Shown: one piece after another, positions 53,501-61,274 of the stretch | Position numbering within the stretch: position 1 is the first letter of the stretch | Layout: each line of letters starts with the position of its first letter | Assembly (NCBI RefSeq): GCF_900156375.1 | Contig: NZ_FTNK01000013.1 | Span: 1-64,000 of the forward strand | Reading direction: 5' to 3' | Origin: Paenibacillus macquariensis | GTDB lineage: Bacteria > Bacillota > Bacilli > Paenibacillales > Paenibacillaceae | DNA length: 64,000 nt | The notes under the pieces: generated by a model | Database searches by the model: none | What the model was told of the DNA's origin: nothing | The model's input: only the letters and a program-made list of their open reading frames with translations | Program-made: the position numbers and the translations under genes

Positions 53501-53601
53501 AAAAGCAAAATAAAGATGACATTGCAGCGAGAGAGCCCTTCCCTTGTTAGAAGAAAGTTTCTCTACAGGATGAGGTGAAACTCATCCACCAATGTCATCT
53601 T
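53501..53601 (-). terminator. switchable terminator (expression platform) of the GGT-family leader
   Basis: On the minus strand AAGATGACATTG (53590-53601) pairs perfectly with CAATGTCATCTT (53513-53524), enclosing two smaller stems (GGATGAG/CTCATCC and AGAGA/TCTCT), and is followed by TATTTTGCTTTT. The left arm can instead pair with TGTCATC (53617-53623) at the end of the upstream riboswitch. Two mutually exclusive folds are therefore possible. Confidence 0.65.
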
Positions 53602-53619
53602 ATTTATTCGCGTTGCGAT

Positions 53620-53716
53620 GACAGGTAACTGGCTGGCATAACCTGCGTAAAAACAAGCGGTAGCCCCTATAGCTTTGCGACCTATTCTTTCGAAATAGTG
53701 TGCTCTTTTCTGTAAT
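53620..53716 (-). promoter_or_regulatory. cyclic di-GMP-I (GEMM) riboswitch
   Basis: Minus-strand features match the GEMM-I aptamer: a P2 hairpin capped by a GAAA tetraloop (CTATTTCGAAAGAATAG), the junction GGTCGCAAAGCTATAGGGG, a P3 arm with a tetraloop-receptor-like TATG opposite CTA, and the 3' edge AGCCAGTTACC. The 5' edge of P1 is less well conserved. Compared from memory with the Vibrio Vc2 aptamer. It lies between a promoter (53752-53780) and a terminator, 220 nt upstream of the GGT-family gene. Confidence 0.8.
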
Positions 53717-53751
53717 TGTATTTGTTCATGAACATTTAATCATAAAGATAG

Positions 53752-53780
53752 ATTATATACCATCCATCAAATTCCATCAA
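53752..53780 (-). promoter_or_regulatory. promoter driving the riboswitch-GGT transcript
   Basis: Minus-strand TTGATG (53775-53780), exactly 17 bp, consensus TATAAT (53752-53757). The predicted start is about 30 nt before the riboswitch core. Confidence 0.75.
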
Positions 53781-54075
53781 TAGTCGACAAAATTCGAGTA
53801 AATATAACGATGTCATTATTTTTTATTTGTTTTATTTTCCATATTTATATGTAGAATACTGGCTATGATCATACTAGCCATAACGCTTTTTTTCTTGCCT
53901 TTTAACACTTAGATCATAGACCTCCCTTCAATAAAATGAATTCCTACAATCGAGCATTCATGCACTTGGCTATCCTTTTAAACTCTATATTGATTTTCAG
54001 TAGCTAAAAAATCCTTATTTTTGGTTTTCTTATAAATGAGGTAAAATAACGTAGAAGAGGAGGTTGATCATAATC
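53781..54075. other. AT-rich intergenic region
   Basis: About 295 bp between the GGT-family promoter and the CvfC-like start. It must carry the plus-strand promoter for the latter; TAAAAT near 54040 is a possible -10 but no well-spaced -35 stands out. No ORF or stable hairpin is seen. Confidence 0.4.
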
Positions 54076-55212
54076 ATGAAGATCACATTTATTGAACCAA
54101 CACCAAGCCCCAATACAATGAAGCTCCATTTGGATGAAACTATAGAGACTGGGTTACGTAAAACGTACACCCTGGAAAATGAACGTTCAGCACCCGTATG
54201 GATACGGGAAATGCTCCATATTTCAGGTGTCAAAAGTGTGTTCCACACCACTGATTTTGCAGCTCTTGAACGTAAAGGTAATGCAGATTGGTCCACCATC
54301 CTAGGCGAAGTACAGGAACGACTCGGTCAAGATGGCATGACAACGACATGGTTAGAAGTAGATAATGAGTTAGGCGAACATTACGGCGAAGCTGAAGTTC
54401 TTGTTCAGTATTTCCGCAGTATCCCCATGCAAATTCGTGTGAAGGCCGCTGGGCGCGAAGAACGTATCGCTTTGTCCGAACGATTCACGCAGGCTGTAAC
54501 GGCTGTTGCTATCGCTACTATGATTAAGGAACGTAAGCTTTCTGATTATGGTATTCGTTACGGGGAACTTGCTGACATTGCACGCGAAGTGGAGCAAGAA
54601 CTTGAAGCAGCCTATCCTCCCGAGCGTCTCGAGAAAGTCATTCAGCAGGCCATTGCACATGGTGCAAGCGACGAAGAATTCATGGAGAAACGTACGGAAC
54701 TAAGTGACCAAGAGCTTGAAGAAGCACTACAGAATAACGATTGGCGTATTCGCTATGCAGCATTTGACGGTATGAGCCCAACACCCGAAAGAATCCGTTT
54801 CATTAGAACAGCACTTCATGATTCCAAAATGCAAATCCGTCGTCTCGCAATTATCTACCTTGGAGATTTGAAATCACCAGAAGCAATGGAACTGTTATAT
54901 GTTGCATTGCAAGATAAGTCTGCTGCTGTACGTCGTACAGCTGGCGACACGTTATCAGACATCGGTGATGCTCATGCAACGAAGGCTATGACTGAAACCT
55001 TGAAAGATAGCAGTAAACTTGTTCGTTGGCGGGCCGCTCGCTTTCTTTATGAAGTCGGTACGGAGGATGCACGCCAAGCTCTTGAGGAAGCGGCTGAAGA
55101 TCCTGAATTCGAAGTTAGCTTACAAGCCAAAATGGCTCTTGAACGGATCGAGTCTGGCGAAGAAGCTGCCGGAACCATATGGCAGCAGATGGCTAAGCGC
55201 ACACGCTCGTAA
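54076..55212 (+). CDS. virulence factor C (CvfC/YpgR)-like HEAT-repeat protein
   Basis: 378 aa from the ATG at 54076; GGAGG is 12 bases upstream and a TTG start at 54064 abuts it, so the exact start is uncertain. N-terminal Nfu_N-like domain (about 1-90: FIEPTPSPNTMKLHLD..., ISGVKSVFHTTDF). Middle charged region, then three to four HEAT-like repeats (about 225-360: MQIRRLAIIYLGDLKSPEAMELLYVAL; AAVRRTAGDTLSDIGD; VRWRAARFLYEVG). The combination is that of B. subtilis YpgR and S. aureus CvfC. Molecular role unknown; possibly a scaffold. Confidence 0.83.
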   Translation: MKITFIEPTPSPNTMKLHLDETIETGLRKTYTLENERSAPVWIREMLHISGVKSVFHTTDFAALERKGNADWSTILGEVQERLGQDGMTTTWLEVDNELGEHYGEAEVLVQYFRSIPMQIRVKAAGREERIALSERFTQAVTAVAIATMIKERKLSDYGIRYGELADIAREVEQELEAAYPPERLEKVIQQAIAHGASDEEFMEKRTELSDQELEEALQNNDWRIRYAAFDGMSPTPERIRFIRTALHDSKMQIRRLAIIYLGDLKSPEAMELLYVALQDKSAAVRRTAGDTLSDIGDAHATKAMTETLKDSSKLVRWRAARFLYEVGTEDARQALEEAAEDPEFEVSLQAKMALERIESGEEAAGTIWQQMAKRTRS

Positions 55213-55228
55213 TACAATATTTATCCAT

Positions 55229-55257
55229 TTGATCCTGCGATGACAATTGATTATACT
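55229..55257 (+). promoter_or_regulatory. promoter of the lysine-riboswitch transcript
   Basis: TTGATC (55229-55234), 17-bp spacer, TATACT (55252-55257). The transcript would begin about 20 nt before the aptamer. Confidence 0.7.
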
Positions 55258-55280
55258 TAGACATTGTTCAGTATAAACAA

Positions 55281-55506
55281 GTAAAGATATCCTCATCCTA
55301 CTAAGGTGAGGTAGAGGTCGCGAATTGCGATGAGTAGACTGTGAAGAGGCGTAAGAAGCCGCCGTATCATTCACAGATCGAAAGGCGCCTTTCGCCGAAG
55401 TATATAGGCTGCTTCAATTAGCCACGTATGCTGGGTCTGTTTTCCGAATAGGGGCAGAACTGTCATAGTGTCCTTCAATAAGGACACTATGTTGGGCTAT
55501 CTTTCA
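55281..55506 (+). promoter_or_regulatory. lysine riboswitch (L box)
   Basis: The conserved L-box blocks occur in order: GGTGAGGTAGAGGTCGCGAA, GAGTAG, a stem ending GCGTAAGAAGCCGC, GAAAGG...TCGCCGAAGT, AGGCTGC, GCTGG and the closing GGGCTATCTTT. P1 pairs AAAGATA (55283-55289) with TATCTTT (55498-55504). It matches the B. subtilis lysC leader as I recall it. It controls the permease gene at 55681 through the terminator at 55588-55622. Confidence 0.93.
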
Positions 55507-55587
55507 TGGAAGTTGGGTGCGGATCATATAAATAGAAGACATTATGCTCTTTGTATACGGGCATACCTTTGTTTTGGTATCTATTGA

Positions 55588-55622
55588 AAAGACCGCCGGA
55601 ATCCATTCCAGCGGTCTTTTTT
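55588..55622 (+). terminator. riboswitch-controlled terminator
   Basis: AAAAGACCGC(c)GGAAT / ATTCC(a)GCGGTCTTTT stem with a two-base loop and a T-run, 60 bp before the permease start. Expected to form when lysine is bound. Confidence 0.9.
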
Positions 55623-55680
55623 GCTGTTTCCCTCCCCTTCCATGACAAGTATTTATTTTGTAGAGGGAGTGTAATGATTA

Positions 55681-57135
55681 ATGAAGAATCACAAGGAGAC
55701 TGAAGGTTCACTGAAGCCCAGTCTCAAAGCACGACATATGACAATGATCGCTTTAGGTGGATCTATAGGAACAGGACTTTTTCTTGCTAGTGGGAGTGCT
55801 ATTTCCTCTTCTGGTCCCGGCGGGGCCTTACTAGCTTACGCTGCGGTAGGATTGATGGTATATTTCCTTATGAATAGCCTTGGTGAATTGGCTACCTATC
55901 TTCCCGACTCAGGTTCATTTAGCACGTATGCTTCAAGATTTGTTAGTCCTGCATTTGGTTTTGCTGTGGGCTGGAATTTCTGGTATAACTGGGCGATCAC
56001 CATTGCTGCAGAACTCGCTGCAGCCACCGTCATCATCAAGTTTTGGTTCCCTGATAGCCCTTCTGCTATATGGAGCCTCTTGTTTCTACTTATCATGTTT
56101 GGATTAAATTTCTTATCTACTAAAAGCTTTGGGGAATCAGAGTTTTGGTTCGCTATCATAAAGATTATTACAGTCATTGTCTTTCTTACCCTTGGCGTAC
56201 TCATGATCTTCGGAGTTATCGGTGGTGAATTCGTTGGATTGAAGAATTTCAATCTAGGAGGCTCCTCATTCCACGGTGGATTCTTTGCCTTTGTTGGGGT
56301 ATTTATGGCCGCAGGTTTCTCATTTCAAGGTACCGAACTGATTGGTGTTGCCGCGGGTGAAAGCGAGAATCCTCGCAAAAATGTGCCACGTGCTATTCGG
56401 CAAGTTTTTTGGCGCATTCTTATTTTCTATGTTTTCTCTATTTTTGTTATTGGGATGCTTATCCCTTATACAGATCCTAGTCTACTCAACAGTGATCTAA
56501 ATAACATTGGGGTCAGCCCATTCACGCTATTATTCGAGAAGGCTGGACTTGCTTTTGCCGCAGCGGTCATGAATGCTGTTATCCTGAGTTCAGTCCTTTC
56601 CGCAGGAAACTCAGGTATGTATGCAGCAACCCGTGTCTTATATTCCATGGCTAAGAACGGACTAGCACCGAAATTTTTAGGTAAGTTAAATCGACGTAGC
56701 ATTCCAGTTAATGCTCTGATCCTAACAACTTCCATTGGAATGCTTGCATTCCTTGCCTCCTTCTTTGGAGATGGTATTGTCTACATCTGGCTACTGAATG
56801 CATCTGGCATGTGTGGATTTATTAATTGGTTAGCTATATCGGTCTGTCACTATCGTTTCCGACGTGCATTTCTAGCTCAAGGGCATTCTCTTAAGGAACT
56901 CCCTTTCGTAGCACGCTTTTTCCCAAGCGGTCCGATCTTCGCTTTCATCCTATGTCTAATCGCTATTTTCGGCCAGAACCTTGGAGCATTTACCGGCGAT
57001 TCTATTGATTGGTATGGCATTGTCGTATCTTATATCAGTATTCCTCTGTTCTTGATGATATGGTTCGGATATCGCTTTGTGAAGAAGACCAAAATCATTC
57101 CATTGGAACAATGTGATTTAAGTACTATCGATTAA
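55681..57135 (+). CDS. lysP: amino acid permease (APC family), probable lysine transporter
   Basis: 484 aa, 12 membrane helices. It begins with the AAT-type signature LKARHMTMIALGGSIGTGLFLASGSAISSSGPGG (about 13-46); FQGTELIGVAAGESENP.KN.PRAI.Q (about 215-245) is also characteristic. The lysine riboswitch in its leader indicates lysine uptake, so LysP is the best name; without that evidence other cationic amino acids would be equally likely. GGGAG lies upstream of the ATG. Confidence 0.88.
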   Translation: MKNHKETEGSLKPSLKARHMTMIALGGSIGTGLFLASGSAISSSGPGGALLAYAAVGLMVYFLMNSLGELATYLPDSGSFSTYASRFVSPAFGFAVGWNFWYNWAITIAAELAAATVIIKFWFPDSPSAIWSLLFLLIMFGLNFLSTKSFGESEFWFAIIKIITVIVFLTLGVLMIFGVIGGEFVGLKNFNLGGSSFHGGFFAFVGVFMAAGFSFQGTELIGVAAGESENPRKNVPRAIRQVFWRILIFYVFSIFVIGMLIPYTDPSLLNSDLNNIGVSPFTLLFEKAGLAFAAAVMNAVILSSVLSAGNSGMYAATRVLYSMAKNGLAPKFLGKLNRRSIPVNALILTTSIGMLAFLASFFGDGIVYIWLLNASGMCGFINWLAISVCHYRFRRAFLAQGHSLKELPFVARFFPSGPIFAFILCLIAIFGQNLGAFTGDSIDWYGIVVSYISIPLFLMIWFGYRFVKKTKIIPLEQCDLSTID

Positions 57136-57149
57136 CCTGAAGCCGAGAC

Positions 57150-57211
57150 AAAAAAAGGTAAGGATCAGCCCAACACTGGAAAATAGTGTTAGCTGATCCT
57201 TACCTTTTTAT
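57150..57211. terminator. bidirectional terminator
   Basis: AAAAAGGTAAGGATCAGC (57152-57169) pairs perfectly with 57192-57209, with an inner AACACT/AGTGTT stem. It serves the lysP-like gene and the convergent iclR-like gene. Confidence 0.93.
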
Positions 57212-57217
57212 ATCATG

Positions 57218-57961
57218 CTATGGAAGCATTAATCCCATATCATGTGCTGCTTCCAAGAGATAAGGCACATATCCACGAAGCGTCTCAATAGATAATCTAT
57301 TAACTGGGCCTGATACCGACAATGCCGCAGTCACGACACCATGACGATTTGCAATAGGTACCGATATAGCCGCAGCTCCTGGTTCCCTCTCCTCAAAGCT
57401 CATCGCATATCCACACTCACGAATCTCGTGTAACTGTTCCAAGTAACTGCCACGGTCAATCAAAGCCGGCCATTCAGGATCATTTAGCAATTCCCCTTGC
57501 TCTTCAGATGATGCAAACGCTACAAGAACTTTACTTGATGCACCTACATATAACGGAAGCCTTGCACCAACCTTAGCCACGCGCCGAATTCCTTGGTTAC
57601 TCTGCACCGCCTGAATACGTAGTCGTTCATTTCCTTCACGTAAATAAAGACTGACCGTTTCCCCTAATCGATCTCGTACACTCTCCATTGCGGGTAGCAA
57701 CAAGATAGCCGGGTCATCGTTTCTCGATAAATGAGTAGATAGTTCCCATATCTTCATTCCCAGATGATACTTTTCTGTTGCAGCATCCCGAATAACAAAA
57801 CCTCGCTCTTCAAGCGTAGACAGCAGACGATGTACCGTACTCTTATGGAGCCCTATCTGCACTGCTATTTCCGTCAATCCGAGATCAACATTTCTAGTGA
57901 AACACAGTAATATATCAAGTGCCCGTTCTACGGAACGGACCGTTAATTTGCGATCTTCCAA
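57218..57961 (-). CDS. IclR-family transcriptional regulator
   Basis: 247 aa. N-terminal winged helix (about 6-70: SVERALDILLCFTRNVDLGLTEIAVQIGLHKSTVHRLLSTLEERGFV) and C-terminal IclR effector domain (about 80-245: MESVRDRLGETVSLYLREG; YVGASSKVLVAFAS; GYAMSFEEREPGAAAISVPI). Targets are unknown. A palindrome in its promoter suggests autoregulation. The divergently oriented alpha/beta hydrolase may be a target, since the intergenic region is shared. Confidence 0.92.
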   Translation of the reverse strand: MEDRKLTVRSVERALDILLCFTRNVDLGLTEIAVQIGLHKSTVHRLLSTLEERGFVIRDAATEKYHLGMKIWELSTHLSRNDDPAILLLPAMESVRDRLGETVSLYLREGNERLRIQAVQSNQGIRRVAKVGARLPLYVGASSKVLVAFASSEEQGELLNDPEWPALIDRGSYLEQLHEIRECGYAMSFEEREPGAAAISVPIANRHGVVTAALSVSGPVNRLSIETLRGYVPYLLEAAHDMGLMLP

Positions 57962-57981
57962 GATGAATCGCCCCTCTTTGT

Positions 57982-58039
57982 TGTTTCATCACGTGAAACA
58001 TGGTTACATAATTATATGAAATAACCCGAATAAAGTCTA
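57982..58039 (-). promoter_or_regulatory. iclR-like promoter with palindromic operator
   Basis: Minus-strand TAGACT (58034-58039), 17 bp, TATAAT (58011-58016). Just downstream sits the palindrome TGTTTCA-N5-TGAAACA (57982-58000), at about +5 to +22, a good place for repression by the IclR protein itself. Confidence 0.6.
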
Positions 58040-58131
58040 CATATTACAATTAGCTAACAATTGTCCCAACTACATTGACTTTCATTAATATGGGGCATAC
58101 GATTAATAAGACCTATAAGGAGGGGCTATTT

Positions 58132-59142
58132 ATGAACATTTTAACTAGGACTAATGCCCCACAATCTCATTCCATTCAAAAGTTAGCTACAACGAACTCA
58201 TCTCGATTTATTCGTGTTAAACATATTATTGTTGCACTCGTTCTATCGATTATCTTTTTCCTATTGTTTTGTTTCGTTGCACTACATGCTTACATCGCCT
58301 GGGTATTATCTAATCCCACGGTTGCACCTATCTATTCTAATCCGTTAGCTGCTAAGTCTATGGCTTATGAGAATGTCACTTTCCCTGCGCTCGATGATAG
58401 CCGTCTAATGCATGGTTGGTATATTCCTGCTAAAGGGTCCCAAAGAACCATTGTGTTCAGCCATGGCTATGGCGCAAATCGTGAGGAATCATGGGTTCCT
58501 ATGTATGACCTTGCTCATTATGCCCACAGTCTCAATTATAATGTTCTCATGTTCGACTATGGATTTGCAGCTGAGTACAATAAAGATGTGGCGACAGGTG
58601 GCAAAATTGAAACGCAGCAATTACTAGGCGCTATTAAACTTGCTAAAGAACGTGATGCAGGGCAGATTATTGTATGGGGCTTCTCCATGGGTGCAGGTAC
58701 GGCACTTCAAGCCGGTCTTCAAACGAATGATGTAGATGCTATGATTCTCGACAGTACCTTTCTATTAGAACCAGACACGTTATATCACAACATTAAGAAC
58801 CAAATCGATCTACCTCGTCATCCTTCTTTAGAAATATTAGAGTTACTGTTTCCGGTATTGAATGGAACAAGCCTCAATCAGATTCCATACCAACAAGTAA
58901 AGAGCGAGGATTATCCTTTTCCTATCTTCTTCATACACGGAACTAAAGATGAGAAAGCACCCTTTGGCATTGCTGAAAAGCTAGCTTCCAATCAGACTAA
59001 TCCGCTCTCTACCTCGTGGATTGTTGATGATAGTCATCATGAACTTATCTTTCGTGAGCACTCTCGTGATTACTTACGTCGCGTCTCTTCATTCCTCGAA
59101 GAAGTTAAAACGACCCTTAATACCTCTATTCTCGAAAAATAA
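58132..59142 (+). CDS. alpha/beta hydrolase with N-terminal membrane anchor
   Basis: 336 aa from the ATG at 58132, which has AAGGAGGGG eight bases upstream; the frame extends further 5' without a start site. One membrane helix (about 27-52). FSHGYGANREESW gives the oxyanion region, WGFSMGAGTALQAG the nucleophile Ser (about 187), GTKDEKAP the Asp (about 280) and DDSHHELIF the His (about 308). Similar to YqkD/Bem46-type membrane hydrolases. Substrate unknown. Confidence 0.85.
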   Translation: MNILTRTNAPQSHSIQKLATTNSSRFIRVKHIIVALVLSIIFFLLFCFVALHAYIAWVLSNPTVAPIYSNPLAAKSMAYENVTFPALDDSRLMHGWYIPAKGSQRTIVFSHGYGANREESWVPMYDLAHYAHSLNYNVLMFDYGFAAEYNKDVATGGKIETQQLLGAIKLAKERDAGQIIVWGFSMGAGTALQAGLQTNDVDAMILDSTFLLEPDTLYHNIKNQIDLPRHPSLEILELLFPVLNGTSLNQIPYQQVKSEDYPFPIFFIHGTKDEKAPFGIAEKLASNQTNPLSTSWIVDDSHHELIFREHSRDYLRRVSSFLEEVKTTLNTSILEK

Positions 59143-59166
59143 TAGAGCACTATGAATTATATATTT

Positions 59167-59210
59167 AACAAAAGAGGCCCTGTCGAGAAATCGACAGGGC
59201 CTCTTTTGTT
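59167..59210. terminator. bidirectional terminator
   Basis: Perfect 20-bp stem (59167-59186 / 59191-59210) with a GAAA loop between converging genes. Confidence 0.93.
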
Positions 59211-59226
59211 TATCAAATCAAATCCA

Positions 59227-59823
59227 TTAATAGTCTCTAAGCAGAGATAAGAACTCTGCACGACTAGCTGAATCTTCACGGAAAATCCCTCTTACAGCGG
59301 AAGTAACCGTCTTGCTTCCCGGTTTCTTCACCCCGCGAGAACACATACATAAATGCTCGCCTTCTACGACAACCATTACACCATTCGGTTGTAATACCTC
59401 ATTAAGAATATCCGCAATTTGAGATGTAATACGTTCCTGCACCTGCAGGCGACGAGTTACCGCCTCAACCAAACGCGCAAACTTACTGAGTCCAGCAATT
59501 TTACCACTTGGGATATATCCAATATGAATTTTCCCAAAGAAAGGTGCCATGTGATGCTCACATTGACTGTAATACACAATATCCTTCACAATGACAAGTT
59601 CCTCATGATTTTCATCAAAAGTCACACCTAACACGTCCCGAGGATCCACTTCATAACCCGCAAAGATTTCTTCGTACATGCGAGTGACACGCGCTGGCGT
59701 CTCAAGCAATCCTTCACGCTTTGTATCTTCACCAATGAGGTTTAAAATTTGCTCAATGTGATATTCTATCTTCTCACGATTGTTACCCACTTCAGTGTTT
59801 ACATAGTCTTTAACTCCAGACAC
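59227..59823 (-). CDS. folE: GTP cyclohydrolase I
   Basis: 198 aa from the GTG at 59823, seven bases after GAGGAGG; a GTG further upstream runs through that site. FolE1 motifs: EGLLETPARVTRMYEEIF, YYSQCEHHMAPFFGKIHIGYIP (zinc Cys and His), LQVQERITSQIADIL and VVVEGEHLCMCSRGVKKPGSKTVTSAVRG (second zinc Cys). It converts GTP to 7,8-dihydroneopterin triphosphate, the first step of folate and also of queuosine precursor synthesis. A queG-type gene lies 1.5 kb away. Confidence 0.96.
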   Translation of the reverse strand: MSGVKDYVNTEVGNNREKIEYHIEQILNLIGEDTKREGLLETPARVTRMYEEIFAGYEVDPRDVLGVTFDENHEELVIVKDIVYYSQCEHHMAPFFGKIHIGYIPSGKIAGLSKFARLVEAVTRRLQVQERITSQIADILNEVLQPNGVMVVVEGEHLCMCSRGVKKPGSKTVTSAVRGIFREDSASRAEFLSLLRDY

Positions 59824-59869
59824 AGTACATCCTCCTCTCACGGCCACACTTCCCGGATAGAAAGATTAC

Positions 59870-60103
59870 TTACCTTTTACGGCTTTGGCCTCTCTTCGGA
59901 ACAGCAGGCTGATTCTTCATCATTTGCTGTGCTTTTTGCATCTGTTTACCATTCAGATTATAACCCATCTGTTTAGCCATCTTTTGTAGCATTTCCGGAT
60001 TATTCTGCATTTTCTCCATCTGCTTGCGTAAGTAATATACGCCAATGAAGAATCCGCCAGCTAATCCTACAATTAACGTGATAATAGGAAGTGCAATATT
60101 CAT
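59870..60103 (-). CDS. yneF: UPF0154 membrane protein YneF
   Basis: 77 aa from the ATG at 60103 (GAGGTGG upstream). One N-terminal helix (about 4-24: LPIITLIVGLAGGFFIGVYYLRKQM), then a basic amphipathic tail with NPEMLQKMAKQMGYNLNGKQMQKAQQMMK, the YneF hallmark. Function unknown. It lies 46 bp upstream of folE on the same strand. Confidence 0.9.
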   Translation of the reverse strand: MNIALPIITLIVGLAGGFFIGVYYLRKQMEKMQNNPEMLQKMAKQMGYNLNGKQMQKAQQMMKNQPAVPKRGQSRKR

Positions 60104-60195
60104 TTCGGCCACCTCGATAATTTACAAGAATTTGTCTTACTTGCTTACATACGAACATATCATAGCATGTCCTTTAGAGGCTAGCAAATATAATT

Positions 60196-61230
60196 CTAAG
60201 CAAGTACTTTGTCGATAAAGATGGTTGTTTCTGTGGCTAGATCTATTTCTTCAATCTCCAGACTATCACCATTACTATTCCGAATAATACGTATAACCGG
60301 TCGCCCGGGTAATCCTCTATGCTGACTTACGACAACACCGTTCTCTTTCGTTGACAACCTAACTCCCATACCATTCGGATAAATCGAGACCATCCTCGTG
60401 AATTGGATCAGAACATCCCGGTCTAATTGTATCTCGGACATCGCCATCAATTCTTCGCAAGCCTCATGTGGAAGAAGTGCTCTCTCTCCCTCCAAATGAC
60501 TGATTAAATGATCATAAGTATTGGCCACAGCAACGATCTTCGCATAAATATGAATTTCATCATTTGCTAAGCCTCGTGGTAGACCAAACCCATCTACTCT
60601 TTCATGATGCTGCAAAGCAACATGTGCAATGAGGAGATTGAATTCTCGCTTATTCTTGAGCTTCTCATATCCTCGCCATGTATGGTGATTCCTTACACCA
60701 GGAGCCACTTCTTCATCCTTCAAGATATTGTTCTTGCCTATATCATGCAACAAGGCACCCATAGCCAACTCTTTGGCCTGAATATAATTAAATCCCATAT
60801 TAATGCCCATAACTGTAGATAGTAGACAGACATTCATGGCATGAATGTACTGGGCATTGTCGACCGTACGAATATCCGTTAATTGAACCAGTAATTCTTT
60901 GTTACTGAGGACATCAGATAGTAAGGTGTCCACTGTTGTACCAATTAATTGTGCATTCCATTCCTTACCTGAGCGCACAGCTTCAAACGTGTCACTTATC
61001 CCATGCATGAGACTCTGTTTCGTCGCTTCGGTCAGCATTTCAGAGGTCTCTACATCATCAAATAAAGCGTCCTTAATATATAGCATCGTAACGCCAATTC
61101 GATTGAGCGTATTGACCATATATACAGTAAGTTGAATTCCAGCCCCCAACAGTACTGTCCCATTTCCTGAATATACTGACTTCCCAAGAAATTGCCCTGC
61201 TTCTACATCTGCAATATTTACATATCTCAT
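60196..61230 (-). CDS. HD-GYP-like domain protein (GLP variant)
   Basis: 344 aa. Small N-terminal domain (about 1-120), then an HD-GYP-type phosphohydrolase domain (about 125-290). The HD pair is in ALLHDIGKNN (about 163-172) and the second signature reads HHERVDGFGLPRG (about 212-224), so the GYP tripeptide is GLP. Metal-binding histidines are kept. HD-GYP enzymes hydrolyse c-di-GMP, but the tripeptide change leaves activity uncertain. Of interest because a c-di-GMP-type riboswitch occurs in the same window. Confidence 0.85.
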   Translation of the reverse strand: MRYVNIADVEAGQFLGKSVYSGNGTVLLGAGIQLTVYMVNTLNRIGVTMLYIKDALFDDVETSEMLTEATKQSLMHGISDTFEAVRSGKEWNAQLIGTTVDTLLSDVLSNKELLVQLTDIRTVDNAQYIHAMNVCLLSTVMGINMGFNYIQAKELAMGALLHDIGKNNILKDEEVAPGVRNHHTWRGYEKLKNKREFNLLIAHVALQHHERVDGFGLPRGLANDEIHIYAKIVAVANTYDHLISHLEGERALLPHEACEELMAMSEIQLDRDVLIQFTRMVSIYPNGMGVRLSTKENGVVVSQHRGLPGRPVIRIIRNSNGDSLEIEEIDLATETTIFIDKVLA

Positions 61231-61274
61231 ATATGTTCCCCCACATGGCCTAATTACTTATGATCCCGAATGCT

